Of a stretch of 62,879 nt of DNA, positions 43,570 to 52,229 are shown in pieces. A program made the translations under genes and the position numbers. The notes beneath the pieces were generated by a model. That model worked only from the letters and a program-made list of their open reading frames with translations, did not search any database and was not told the DNA's origin. Every line of letters begins with the position of its first letter. Positions within the stretch are counted from its first letter, which is position 1. Source of the stretch: JACRLV01 sp045863555 (lineage in GTDB: Bacteria > Planctomycetota > Phycisphaerae > UBA1845 > Fen-1342); assembly GCA_045863555.1 (NCBI GenBank), contig BTUU01000026.1:1-62879 (forward strand), given 5' to 3'.

Positions 43570-45636
43570 TCAGTCATTGATCCCGGCGAGCCGGAATCCG
43601 AATGTCGCCCACGCGCTGAAGGTGACATCCGCATTGGCGCCGAGCGCGGCGTTGATCTTCGTCGTCGGGCCGCCGAGCGGGCTCACCGAATACAACTCGA
43701 TGATGTCGTTCGTGTCCTTGTCGGCACGGAAGAGGAGGCGCGTGCCATCAGGCGACCATGCGTGGGAGAAGGAATCAACATCGCCGCTGGTGACCAGCGA
43801 GCCGCTGACCGCGACGGGCGCGGCGCCATCGAGGCCGACCGTGAACAGTTCGACCACGTTATCCGAGAGGAGATCGCCGGCGAACGCGATGCGCGAGCTG
43901 TCCGGCGACCAGGAGAAGTCGAAGCCAGCCACGCCACCGTTTGCGACGGCCGTGCCGCTCAGCTTGGTCGTCGCGCCGCCGCCGGGCGACGCCAGGTAGA
44001 GCTCGGAGGTCTGGTCGATGTCCTTGTCGCCGGTGAAGGCGAGCCACTTCGCGTCGGGCGACCATTCGAACCACGTAACATCGCCGCCAGAGACGAGATC
44101 TCCGCTCACGTCGACGGCATCTCCGCCCTCGGACGGGATGACATAGAGGCGATAGGTGGCGCTGCCGTCGTAATCGGCGTGGAATGCGATGCGCCGGCCG
44201 TCGGGCGACCAGAGGAAGTAGTAGCCGATCAGCCCCTGCGTCACGCCGCTGAGGTCGAGGATCGACAAGCCGTCGCGCTGGGCGACGTGGAGCGTCTGGA
44301 TTGAGCCGTCGTAGGCGGAGAAGGCGACCCGGGTGCTGTCGGGCGACCACCGGTAGTGTTCGACGCTCTGGCCGGCGGAGCGTGTGCCGCTGACCTTCTG
44401 AAGCGTCGTACCCTGCGCGGAAGCGACGAAGAGTTCGTTCAGCGCGTCGGTCTCGCGGTCGGCGAGGAAGGCGACATGCTGGCCGTTTTTTGACCATTTG
44501 ACGTTGTAGACGTCGCCACCGGTGACCAGCGTGCCGCTGATGCGCGTCGACGCACCGCCGGTGGCGGGCGCGACGAACGCCTCGAAGACGCCGGGCGTGA
44601 GGGCATCGGCCACATAGGCGATTTTCGAGCCGTCGGGCGACCAGGCGAACGACCAGACATAGGAACCGGCGCCGAGCGTGGGGTTGATCTTCACGCGGGC
44701 ATTCGTCTGAAGATCGACGACGTAGAGTTCGCTGACCGTGTCCGTATCGGCGTCGGCGACGAACGCGCAGCGCAGGCCGTCGGGCGACGGAATGGTGAGC
44801 GATGCGCTGACGGAACCGCCGGTGGCGAGCGAACCGCTGATCGCGGTCGGCGCAGCGCCGCCGGGCGAGGCTGCGAAGAGCTCGAACTGGCCGTCCGAAT
44901 TCGAGTCGGCGACGAAAACCGTGCGGGAGGTCGGGTCGACAACGGTTTCGTCGGAAAGCGAACCTTCGACGCCGGTGTAGCTGACGGCCGTGACGCGGAA
45001 GTGGTAACGGCCGCCGTCGGGGAATATCCAGACGGGCGCGGCGCGCTCGGAGGCGGAAACGGAAATCCACAGCGCGTCGTCCTGGTTTCCGGCCGAGATC
45101 GGCTCATTCGAGACGTAGACGTTGAAATGGCTGAGTGCGATTCCGGAGGCGTTGTACGCCCAGTTGAGCGTGTATTCCGGCGCGCCGGCGTAGGATCGGC
45201 GGAGCAGGAGGCTCGTGACCTGCGCGGGGACGGTGGTATCGACGGGACCTGGGATTCCCTGGAGGCCGTCCGCGCCGGGTACGCCCGGCGCGCCGTCGGC
45301 TCCTGGCGCGCCATCGGCACCCGAGGCGCCATCCGCGCCGGCGGGACCCTGCGCGCCGTCCGCGCCCGGTGCACCATCTGCGCCGGCCGGTCCTGCGGGG
45401 CCTTCATCGCCGATGCAGTCCGCGGTGTCGACGAGGCCGTCGCCGTTCGTGTCTTCGTTCGCGTCCCCCACGCCGTTGCCGTTCAGATCCCAGCAGTTCA
45501 CGCCGGACGCAGCGGCCTGCTGGCCGCCGACCTCGCTGCCCGAGTCCTGCGGACAGCCGCCGGCGAGGGCAAACGCCAGGAGGGCCAGCGTGAACAGGGT
45601 GTATCGAACACGGTGAACGGGACGCAGCGAGACCAT
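43570..45636 (-). CDS. Secreted lipoprotein: collagen-like GXX repeats, Fn3-like domain and TolB-type beta-propeller
   Basis: From ATG 45636 the 688-residue protein begins with a lipoprotein signal (lipobox LAGGC, Cys28). An EF-hand-like segment (CWDLNGNGVGDANEDTNGDG) is followed by about 18 collagen-like GXX triplets (GPAGPAGADGAPGADGAQGP and on). Next comes a fibronectin-III-like domain (LLLRRSYAGAPEYTLNWAYN to SYTGVEGSL), then about eight PD40/TolB propeller blades of the WSPDGxxIAFxAD type up to the C-terminus. It is anchored in a membrane facing the periplasm or the outside. The collagen-like stretch also appears as a DNA repeat at about 45250-45410. No catalytic residues are evident. 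The next gene upstream (45871-48480) is also a secreted lipoprotein on the same strand. Confidence 0.8.
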   Translation of the reverse strand: MVSLRPVHRVRYTLFTLALLAFALAGGCPQDSGSEVGGQQAAASGVNCWDLNGNGVGDANEDTNGDGLVDTADCIGDEGPAGPAGADGAPGADGAQGPAGADGASGADGAPGADGAPGVPGADGLQGIPGPVDTTVPAQVTSLLLRRSYAGAPEYTLNWAYNASGIALSHFNVYVSNEPISAGNQDDALWISVSASERAAPVWIFPDGGRYHFRVTAVSYTGVEGSLSDETVVDPTSRTVFVADSNSDGQFELFAASPGGAAPTAISGSLATGGSVSASLTIPSPDGLRCAFVADADTDTVSELYVVDLQTNARVKINPTLGAGSYVWSFAWSPDGSKIAYVADALTPGVFEAFVAPATGGASTRISGTLVTGGDVYNVKWSKNGQHVAFLADRETDALNELFVASAQGTTLQKVSGTRSAGQSVEHYRWSPDSTRVAFSAYDGSIQTLHVAQRDGLSILDLSGVTQGLIGYYFLWSPDGRRIAFHADYDGSATYRLYVIPSEGGDAVDVSGDLVSGGDVTWFEWSPDAKWLAFTGDKDIDQTSELYLASPGGGATTKLSGTAVANGGVAGFDFSWSPDSSRIAFAGDLLSDNVVELFTVGLDGAAPVAVSGSLVTSGDVDSFSHAWSPDGTRLLFRADKDTNDIIELYSVSPLGGPTTKINAALGANADVTFSAWATFGFRLAGIND

Positions 45637-45870
45637 GCGCAACTCCACTGGGGTGCAGATTCCGCGCGGCCGGAACTCACGGCGGCCGGCGCTCCCGGGG
45701 TCATCGACCAATGGCGTATGGGGGATGAATGTGGTTTCGGTCGTAGCGGGGTTCGGGAAGCCGCGCGCGTCATCGCGGCGTCGCGCGGATTTCGCGCGGG
45801 GACCGGCCTCCGCGGCGAGCCCTCCGTGCGGTGCCCGGCGACGAGTCCGATGCGGCCCGGGCCGGCTGCA

Positions 45871-48480
45871 CTACAGGCAGGCTGCGCCGAACTGGCTGAG
45901 CATGAGCGCCAGATCGTTCAATTCGACGTCGCCGTCGCCATCGAGATCGCCATCCTGGCGATCTGCGCCCGATGTCACGCCGTAGTGTGCGAGCAGCGTC
46001 GAAAGGTCCGTCAGGTCGACTGCGCCGTTGCCGTCGATATCGGCCGCACAACCGGGGCGCGACCAGAGCGCGGCGGGGATCACCTGGCGCGGCAGGCCGC
46101 CGCCCTCGAGACTTGCGATGAGACCCGCGCCGCCGGTGCGTTCGAAGAACTCGATGCGGATCGCGTGTGTGCCGGGGCGCAGGCCGATGACGCCGGAACG
46201 CTCTTCCATGCCGTGGAGCCCGTCGTTGTTTACGACGACCGTGTTGCCGATGAGCAGGCGCGAGCCGTCATCGGAGGCGAGGTAGAACGTGTAGTAGTCG
46301 AGTGCGGGGACGGTGACGAACCCGCTGAAGACTGCGCCGACGTTGTCGGCCCGGCCGGAGCCGGCGAACGCGCCGTTTGTCGACGGGTAGCTGACCTGGG
46401 CGACGGACTGCGTGAGATACGGCGTGAGCGCGGCGAAATTCGGCAGCGCGGACGGCGCGGAGAGGGCGTAATAGGCCGCGCGGACGCCCGGCAGGGTGAA
46501 GGCCGGGTTCTCCGGAATGCGGAACTGCGCCTCGTCGTAGACCGCGACGATGACGCCGGCCTCGGCGATGGGCGAGTCGGGCCCGTCGGCGGCGTAGGTG
46601 AACGAATCCTGGCCGTTCAAGCCCACGGGCGGCTGGTAGATCAGTTCGTCGCGGCCGCCGGGGCCGGTGCCGACGGAGCGCGTCACCGTGCCGCCGCGGC
46701 GCGTCGTCGGGTCGAAGCTCGCGAGCGAGATCGGTGACGACGCGGTGTGGTAGTCGTTCGCGAGGACGTCGATCGTCCGCGGTGATCCGCTGGTGGTCGT
46801 CACCTGGTCGAGGATCGCGAAGAGGCCGGCCGGCGTGCCGACGTCGAAGCTGGAGATCCACGTGGCCCAGCCGCCGCCGCTGCCGATGTATTCACCCATC
46901 CCCCAGAAGCGCGTGTCGTCGACGGGGTCGAGGGCCATGTCGTAGTAGTCCCCCCACCGGCCGCCGCCGTCGGCGTCGCTGAGCCGCACCTGCGTAAGCG
47001 AGCCCATCGTGCCGCTCGGATCGTCCATCTGGCGGCCGGTCGTGCTGATGCCGATTCGCGTCGTGGAGGAACTCGTTCCGCAGACGAGGCCGACCTGGGC
47101 GAGGCGGTTCGTGTAGACGGCGGGGAAGAAGGTGTGGGTCGAGCCGCCGGCGTCGATGTTGCCGGACTGGAGGTAGCCGACGAAGCCGGAACTCGGCCAG
47201 AGATTCGTATTCAGGTGGTACCAGCGGGCGAAGTTGCGGCCGGCGATGCTGATGTTGTGGCAGGCGAGGAGGCGGCCGTCGCGCCAGACGACGTTCATGA
47301 TGCGGCTGTCGATGAGGCTGACGACGTTTCCGCCGGCCGCGGGCGCCTCGCCGGGACCGTTGAATGCGGGGACGCCGACGGCGGTCGTGACGAGGGTCGG
47401 GGCGGTCATGGGATTGCGGATCGCCTGGACGCGGAGGCCGCTGTTGCCGGAGGCAGAGACGAAGAACGGGGCGAGGTTGGGGCCGAAGTGCTGCGCGACC
47501 TGGACGGAGGCGGAACTGCCGTCGCGAAGGGTGGAATAGACGGCGGGCTGGCCGGTGAGCATCGGTGTTTTGTTGAAGATGCGGTAGCCGACGCCGCCCC
47601 AGGCGGATTGGTTGAGGCCGAAGAGGTTGCAGGTGACGTAGTAGCCGTCGCGGTCGTAGCCGAAGCCGGGGTAATCCCACCAGAAAGTCGTGCCACCGAC
47701 GTTGATGACTGCGTTCGTTCGGTACTTGTGCCAGATGCCGTGCGGGTTCGCATCGTCAGAGACGGCGATGGTGATCCACGCCTCGGTGGAGCCGTAAACT
47801 TCCGGAGCGACGACGACGAAGCGGTGGTCGTAGTGGTCGTAGAAGCACTTGGGGTCGAAGGTGAAGTTTCCTGCTCCGACATCTTCGAAGAAGCCGGGGT
47901 TGCCGTCGACGCCGAGGATCTGCTGGAACTGGACGTTACCGGCGCGGTCATAGAAGGCGATGGTCTGGTTGACGGTGGTGACGATGTGATTCGGGCCGAC
48001 GGCGAAGGAGCAGTCGGGCGGGACCCAGCCGGTCTGGCTGATGCCGGGGAAGTAGTCTTCGGGCTGCGTGCGCGGCTCGGCGAGGAGGCCGCCGACGGGG
48101 AGATCGGTCGGGACTTCGTCGATTTTCGGGCGGGGCATTTCGTGCGGCGGCAGGTAGTTTTTCACGCGCTGCGGGGGGCCCTCGCGGCGGACGTCGGTGA
48201 TCTGCGCGGGGAAGGCGCGGGTGTCGATCGTCGTCGCGGGGGTTGAGCCCCAGGCGACTGCGCCGGGCTCGGTGAGGTCGATGGCTTCGACGGGGCCGCG
48301 CGCGGGGGCGTCTGCGCCGGCGGGGCCGGTTGCATCCTGCGGGCCGTCGGGGCGAGCGGCGGTCGGAGGGTTGGCCTTGCCCGCCGGTGCAGCGGAAATG
48401 CGAACGGCACCGTCGGGCGACGCACAGCCGATGATCGGTGCGAGCGCCGCGGTGGCGGCGAGGATCGTCAGGTTACGCAT
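45871..48480 (-). CDS. Secreted lipoprotein with PA14-like domain and C-terminal dockerin-like repeats
   Basis: The 869-residue protein has a lipobox (PIIGC, Cys19), a proline/alanine-rich linker and a large beta-rich domain (residues 130-540) beginning DYFPGISQTGWVPPDCSFAV. A tandem-Ig-like segment follows (TIDVLANDYHTASSPISLAS), then a PA14-type carbohydrate-binding domain around 650-800 (VPALDYYTFYLASDDGSRLL, VIGLRPGTHAIRIEFFE), and two dockerin-like loops at the end (GCAADIDGNGAVDLTDLSTL and GDLDGDGDVELNDLALMLSQ). The C-terminus is FGAACL. It probably binds surface glycans; no enzyme motif was recognised. Confidence 0.8.
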   Translation of the reverse strand: MRNLTILAATAALAPIIGCASPDGAVRISAAPAGKANPPTAARPDGPQDATGPAGADAPARGPVEAIDLTEPGAVAWGSTPATTIDTRAFPAQITDVRREGPPQRVKNYLPPHEMPRPKIDEVPTDLPVGGLLAEPRTQPEDYFPGISQTGWVPPDCSFAVGPNHIVTTVNQTIAFYDRAGNVQFQQILGVDGNPGFFEDVGAGNFTFDPKCFYDHYDHRFVVVAPEVYGSTEAWITIAVSDDANPHGIWHKYRTNAVINVGGTTFWWDYPGFGYDRDGYYVTCNLFGLNQSAWGGVGYRIFNKTPMLTGQPAVYSTLRDGSSASVQVAQHFGPNLAPFFVSASGNSGLRVQAIRNPMTAPTLVTTAVGVPAFNGPGEAPAAGGNVVSLIDSRIMNVVWRDGRLLACHNISIAGRNFARWYHLNTNLWPSSGFVGYLQSGNIDAGGSTHTFFPAVYTNRLAQVGLVCGTSSSTTRIGISTTGRQMDDPSGTMGSLTQVRLSDADGGGRWGDYYDMALDPVDDTRFWGMGEYIGSGGGWATWISSFDVGTPAGLFAILDQVTTTSGSPRTIDVLANDYHTASSPISLASFDPTTRRGGTVTRSVGTGPGGRDELIYQPPVGLNGQDSFTYAADGPDSPIAEAGVIVAVYDEAQFRIPENPAFTLPGVRAAYYALSAPSALPNFAALTPYLTQSVAQVSYPSTNGAFAGSGRADNVGAVFSGFVTVPALDYYTFYLASDDGSRLLIGNTVVVNNDGLHGMEERSGVIGLRPGTHAIRIEFFERTGGAGLIASLEGGGLPRQVIPAALWSRPGCAADIDGNGAVDLTDLSTLLAHYGVTSGADRQDGDLDGDGDVELNDLALMLSQFGAACL

Positions 48481-48715
48481 GAAGAAGCTCCCCCCAGCAC
48501 GGCCGGTGAGGCGGCAGGTCGATCGAAGTACCGACTTGAATGGTCAAGAATCGGGCCTCAGGGCCCAGCCGCTCCCGGTCTTCGCATCTTACGCGACGGG
48601 CGGCAGCGGTTCTATGGGAACGGCCGGGGAATCTCGCCAATTTGACGCATTTTCGGCCGGATCGGTGTCGAACGTCGTAGCTGGCGGGCAATAATATGCC
48701 GGTCGCGGAGGCCTG

Positions 48716-50029
48716 GTGGTGCTGGTGCTGATTACGCGCGCGAATTTCGACGAAGGCGAGCCCGTCGAGCCGCCGCTGCCCGACTTTGAAACGCGCATCG
48801 ATTATGACGTGTGGTTTGAAGCGGCGATTCGTGGCCGTGCACGCCGGGAAGACAACGCGGCCGAACTCTATGAGGAGATTCTCGCCCGCGCGGGATCGCT
48901 TGATGCCGGGCGGATGGAGGCGGTGGTAGGTGCGGCGGGGGCCGCGGACGAAACGAACTCACGCAAGCCGTGGGATCCGGATGACGAACCGGCGGAAGAG
49001 GCGGTCTGTCGTACAACGCTCCCTCAGCTTGAAGTATACAAACAGGCGGCGCAGAAGCCGTATTTCCACTTCGAATCGATGCCCTGGCGGGCCGGCGTCG
49101 AGCCGCCGTCCACCCAGTGGAAGCTCCTCGATCTCATGGCCTGGGCCGGCCGGGTTTCGCGGGCCGCGTGGCGGATTGTGGATGACAAACCCGACCCGCG
49201 CGAATTCGTCGCGCTGGCGGCCGCGAATCTTGGACTCGCGCGGCAGGGGGAGCGTGTGGCGAGGTTTCCCGATGCGACGTGCGCCAGCCGGATTCGCCGC
49301 GCAGTGTATTACGACCTGCTCGCCGGCCTTCAGCACGGCGTACTCTCGGAACCGCATCGGCAGCGGTGCCTCGAACTGCTGCGGACGGCGGATAGCGAGT
49401 TGCCGTCGCTTCGATCGATCGCGTATTTCACGCTCGCGGAGCAGTATGCGCAACTTCAGGCGCGGGCGTTCGGAGAGCGGCTGCCGTTGTGGCAAAAGAA
49501 GCCGGTGACCTGGAACACGACGACGGCGGCGCAGCTCGGCGAATTGATTGCTGAACGCGATGCGATCCGCGCGGCGCTCCGATCGACTGCGGAAGGGCCG
49601 GCCTGGCCGATTACCGCCGATGACTATGCCCACACTCATCCGCACGGTACCGTCGGAGAGGTTGCCGGTGCATGCTCGAGCGTCGCGGGCTATGGCACGC
49701 TGCTGCTGCCGATGACGCGCGTGGTACTGAGCGAACTTGAAGCGCTGCGGCGCGGGACGCGGCTCGTCTTCGAGATGTTTGCATATCGCGATCAGCACGG
49801 CAGCCTGCCCGAGAACCTGGACGCACTCACCGATGTTCCCGCCTGGTGCAAGGTCGATCCATTCGGCGGCCAGTCGCTTGTTTATGTCCGCAGCGGGGAG
49901 TCGTTCCGGCTCTATAGCGTCGCGGCCGACTGTATCGACGGCGGCGGTGTGCACGCGGCGGATTGGGGGCGGCGCGGGTCGGGCGGAGACTACGTGATCT
50001 GGCCACTCGCGGAATCGAAGCCGCGCTGA
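48716..50029 (+). CDS. Unknown protein, first gene of the Clp-N / sigma factor / kinase series
   Basis: I do not recognise this 437-residue protein. The first residues (VLVLITRANFDEGEPVEPPL) look like the end of a membrane anchor, then the sequence is helical, soluble and tryptophan-rich in the middle (PWRAGVEPPSTQWKLLDLMA). The C-terminal part (FEMFAYRDQHGSLPENLDAL to LYSVAADCIDGGG) resembles the tail of type II secretion pseudopilin-like or prepilin-like proteins of planctomycetes. The start is GTG: GGAGG at 48707-48711 fits either GTG 48716 or GTG 48719. An in-frame stop lies at 48692-48694. It ends 36 bases before the Clp-N gene, and four genes continue on the same strand, so they are probably expressed together. 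Confidence 0.6.
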   Translation: MVLVLITRANFDEGEPVEPPLPDFETRIDYDVWFEAAIRGRARREDNAAELYEEILARAGSLDAGRMEAVVGAAGAADETNSRKPWDPDDEPAEEAVCRTTLPQLEVYKQAAQKPYFHFESMPWRAGVEPPSTQWKLLDLMAWAGRVSRAAWRIVDDKPDPREFVALAAANLGLARQGERVARFPDATCASRIRRAVYYDLLAGLQHGVLSEPHRQRCLELLRTADSELPSLRSIAYFTLAEQYAQLQARAFGERLPLWQKKPVTWNTTTAAQLGELIAERDAIRAALRSTAEGPAWPITADDYAHTHPHGTVGEVAGACSSVAGYGTLLLPMTRVVLSELEALRRGTRLVFEMFAYRDQHGSLPENLDALTDVPAWCKVDPFGGQSLVYVRSGESFRLYSVAADCIDGGGVHAADWGRRGSGGDYVIWPLAESKPR

Positions 50030-50065
50030 AGACAGGGTTGCTGACACGGTGGAACGAGGGCCTCC

Positions 50066-51286
50066 ATGAACGATCGCTGGACGCCGGGCGGGCGGGCCGT
50101 ACTCCGCGATGCCGCGGCCTGGGCGAAGAAGTGCGGCCGAACCGCGGTCGACGTCGACCACCTTCTCGTGGCGCTCTCGCGGGACAGTGGGATGGGCGGT
50201 TTTGCCTTCGCGGCGTTCGGCGTCTCCAGGGTCGCGTTGCGAGAGGCTGTCGCCGCAGCGCAGGCGGCCGCGCCGGTCGTCCGTTCGCCCGAACTTCCCG
50301 AGCCGCTGGCGCTGCCGATCACGCCGGCGCTTGAGGCGGTCCTGCGCGCTTCCAACGCGTTCGTAAACGCCCATAGCTTCTATTGCGTCGACGCGCAGAC
50401 GCTGCTTTACTTTTCGGTTCGCGAGGATGACAGCCCGGGGGCGGCACTTCTGCGTCAATTGAACGTGGACCTGGACGGGTTGCGCGCGGAGAATAACGTG
50501 ACGGACGTCGCCGCGATCATGCGGCACGGGACGCCGCGACTGAGCGAGTACGCGGAGCGAAAAGCACGCACGCTGACCGGGCGACTCATTCGTATCTACC
50601 AGTGGTTCCGGCCGCCGATGCGCGTGATCCGCCCTGGTCCGTTGCACCTGCTGACCGTGCGTAGCGCATTGATCGATCGGGCGAAGCTCTCGGACGCAGG
50701 CGAATTCAGGATCCATGAGCACGAGTTCGACGACTGGCTGCCCGAAGCAATCCGCGGCGCGCGGCGATACAACCGGGCACGGGTATTCAAGGCAACGCTC
50801 GAGAGTATTCCCGTCGGGTCGCAGGGAATCCGGAGTACGGGCATCACAGTCGTTCCCGATAGGCCCCACGAACAAGTTTTCGGGTGCGTCGCGGTGACGC
50901 GCGACGGCAACACGATTGTGATTCGGGTTTTGGAGCGGCAAGCGCGGCGGATGGGCGCTGCGCCACAGGAATCCCCGCTCCTGTTGATCGGCGAGCTGGT
51001 CGACGGGCCGGTATCGCGCCGCTGGCACGCGTCGATCACACGAGCCACGCTGACGCAGAACCTTTCCGAACAGACGCGCGCCCATCCGGAATTCAACGCG
51101 GACCGGGCGTACGACGCGATCCTTCAACAGCTCGACGAGCCGCTATCGCCGACGCTGGGGCGCGGGTTGATTCGAATCCGCGGACGCCGGTTGTTCTGGG
51201 TGTATACCGATGGAGAACGTATTCTGCTGTCCCGGTGGCACGCGCCCTGGACCAAACGTCGTATTCGGAAGACTGGCCGTTATTGA
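50066..51286 (+). CDS. Stand-alone Clp-N (ClpA/ClpC N-terminal) domain protein
   Basis: Residues 5-130 are two Clp-N repeats (for example VDVDHLLVALSRDSGMGGFA in the first). In Clp unfoldases this domain binds substrates and adaptors. The remaining 275 residues contain no Walker A or B motif, so this protein cannot unfold proteins itself; the C-terminal half (GLIRIRGRRLFWVYTDGER) is unassigned. It may act as an adaptor, a decoy or a regulator. It lies between an unknown gene and an ECF-type sigma factor, on the same strand as both, which suggests a shared regulatory task. Confidence 0.75.
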   Translation: MNDRWTPGGRAVLRDAAAWAKKCGRTAVDVDHLLVALSRDSGMGGFAFAAFGVSRVALREAVAAAQAAAPVVRSPELPEPLALPITPALEAVLRASNAFVNAHSFYCVDAQTLLYFSVREDDSPGAALLRQLNVDLDGLRAENNVTDVAAIMRHGTPRLSEYAERKARTLTGRLIRIYQWFRPPMRVIRPGPLHLLTVRSALIDRAKLSDAGEFRIHEHEFDDWLPEAIRGARRYNRARVFKATLESIPVGSQGIRSTGITVVPDRPHEQVFGCVAVTRDGNTIVIRVLERQARRMGAAPQESPLLLIGELVDGPVSRRWHASITRATLTQNLSEQTRAHPEFNADRAYDAILQQLDEPLSPTLGRGLIRIRGRRLFWVYTDGERILLSRWHAPWTKRRIRKTGRY

Positions 51287-51422
51287 TTCAGCGTGGCCTG
51301 CGGACACGGATCGGGCTGCGGCGCGCACAACCGCGATGCATTTCCGGCTACCGGGCGATACCCGCCGCGGGTACGATCTATACTCAATTCGCCGAGGTTT
51401 CGCTCGCGGGGGTTATCGGCCG

Positions 51423-52028
51423 ATGGGTCCGTCCGGGTTCACGCATACCACGACCGCGCTGCTCGACGGCCTGCATGAGCCGGCGAACGCGGCCGCGTGG
51501 GAGGAGTTTGACCGGCGGTACCGGCCGATCCTGATCGCGTTTCTGCACCGGATGGGGCTCGACGCAGCGGATGCGGCGGATGTCGCCCAGGAGACGCTGG
51601 CGTGCTTCGTGCGCGACTACCGGGCGAACAAGTATGACCGGGCGAGCGGGCGGCTGCGGTCGTGGCTGATCGGGATCGCGCGGTGCCGGCTGATGGACCT
51701 GCGGCGAGCGGTCGGGCGGCGGCGCGAGCTGCGGGGCGAGTCGGCGATCGTGACGATCGCGGATGAGCCGGAGACCGAGGCGATCTGGGAAGCGGAGCAG
51801 CGGCGGCACATCTTCGAGCTGGCGGTGGCGGAGCTGCGCGAGACGACGCGGTTCAACGAAAAGACGATCGCGGCGTTTGAGCGCGTGGTGCTGAAGCGCG
51901 AGCCGGTGGAAAAGGTCTCGGAGGAGATGGGGCTGACGGCGCAGGAGATCTACAACGCGAAGAACCGCATCGTCGAGAAGCTGCGCGAGATCGTGCAGCG
52001 GTATGAGGATGCGTGCATCGGGGCGTAG
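51423..52028 (+). CDS. ECF-type RNA polymerase sigma factor
   Basis: The 201-residue protein has region 2 (WEEFDRRYRPILIAFLHRMG, then DAADVAQETLACFVRDY) and region 4 (ERVVLKREPVEKVSEEMGLT, then YNAKNRIVEKLREIVQ) and lacks regions 1 and 3, as extracytoplasmic-function sigma factors do. I chose ATG 51423 because the fold starts there; a longer frame from 51210 overlaps the Clp-N gene. TATACT at 51379-51384 is a possible -10 box without a good -35. It directly precedes a kinase gene whose N-terminus has an anti-sigma-type zinc finger, and its activity is probably controlled by that kinase. Confidence 0.88.
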   Translation: MGPSGFTHTTTALLDGLHEPANAAAWEEFDRRYRPILIAFLHRMGLDAADAADVAQETLACFVRDYRANKYDRASGRLRSWLIGIARCRLMDLRRAVGRRRELRGESAIVTIADEPETEAIWEAEQRRHIFELAVAELRETTRFNEKTIAAFERVVLKREPVEKVSEEMGLTAQEIYNAKNRIVEKLREIVQRYEDACIGA

Positions 52029-52076
52029 GGTGCCGCGTGTTTCGGGATTTCGCGCATGCTGCCCGGAAGGGGTGTT

Positions 52077-52145
52077 CCAACGCGCGTTGGAGCGCCCCTT
52101 CAGGGCTTTTGATCGGCGGCTTTCAACCCAGGGCGTTGCCCTGGG
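52077..52145. repeat. Two palindromes between the sigma factor and kinase genes
   Basis: CCAACGCGCGTTGG (52077-52090) is a perfect 14-bp palindrome. CCCAGGGC (52127-52134) pairs with GCCCTGGG (52138-52145) around GTT. The second resembles interspersed palindromes such as the one at 39491-39511. They fill most of the 200-base gap. Confidence 0.6.
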
Positions 52146-52229
52146 CTGGGGTTGCGATGCACCTTTGGTGCGAATACGCGGCGAATCTCACATAATCGAG
52201 CAGATGCCGACTCGCGCCGGATCATCCGC

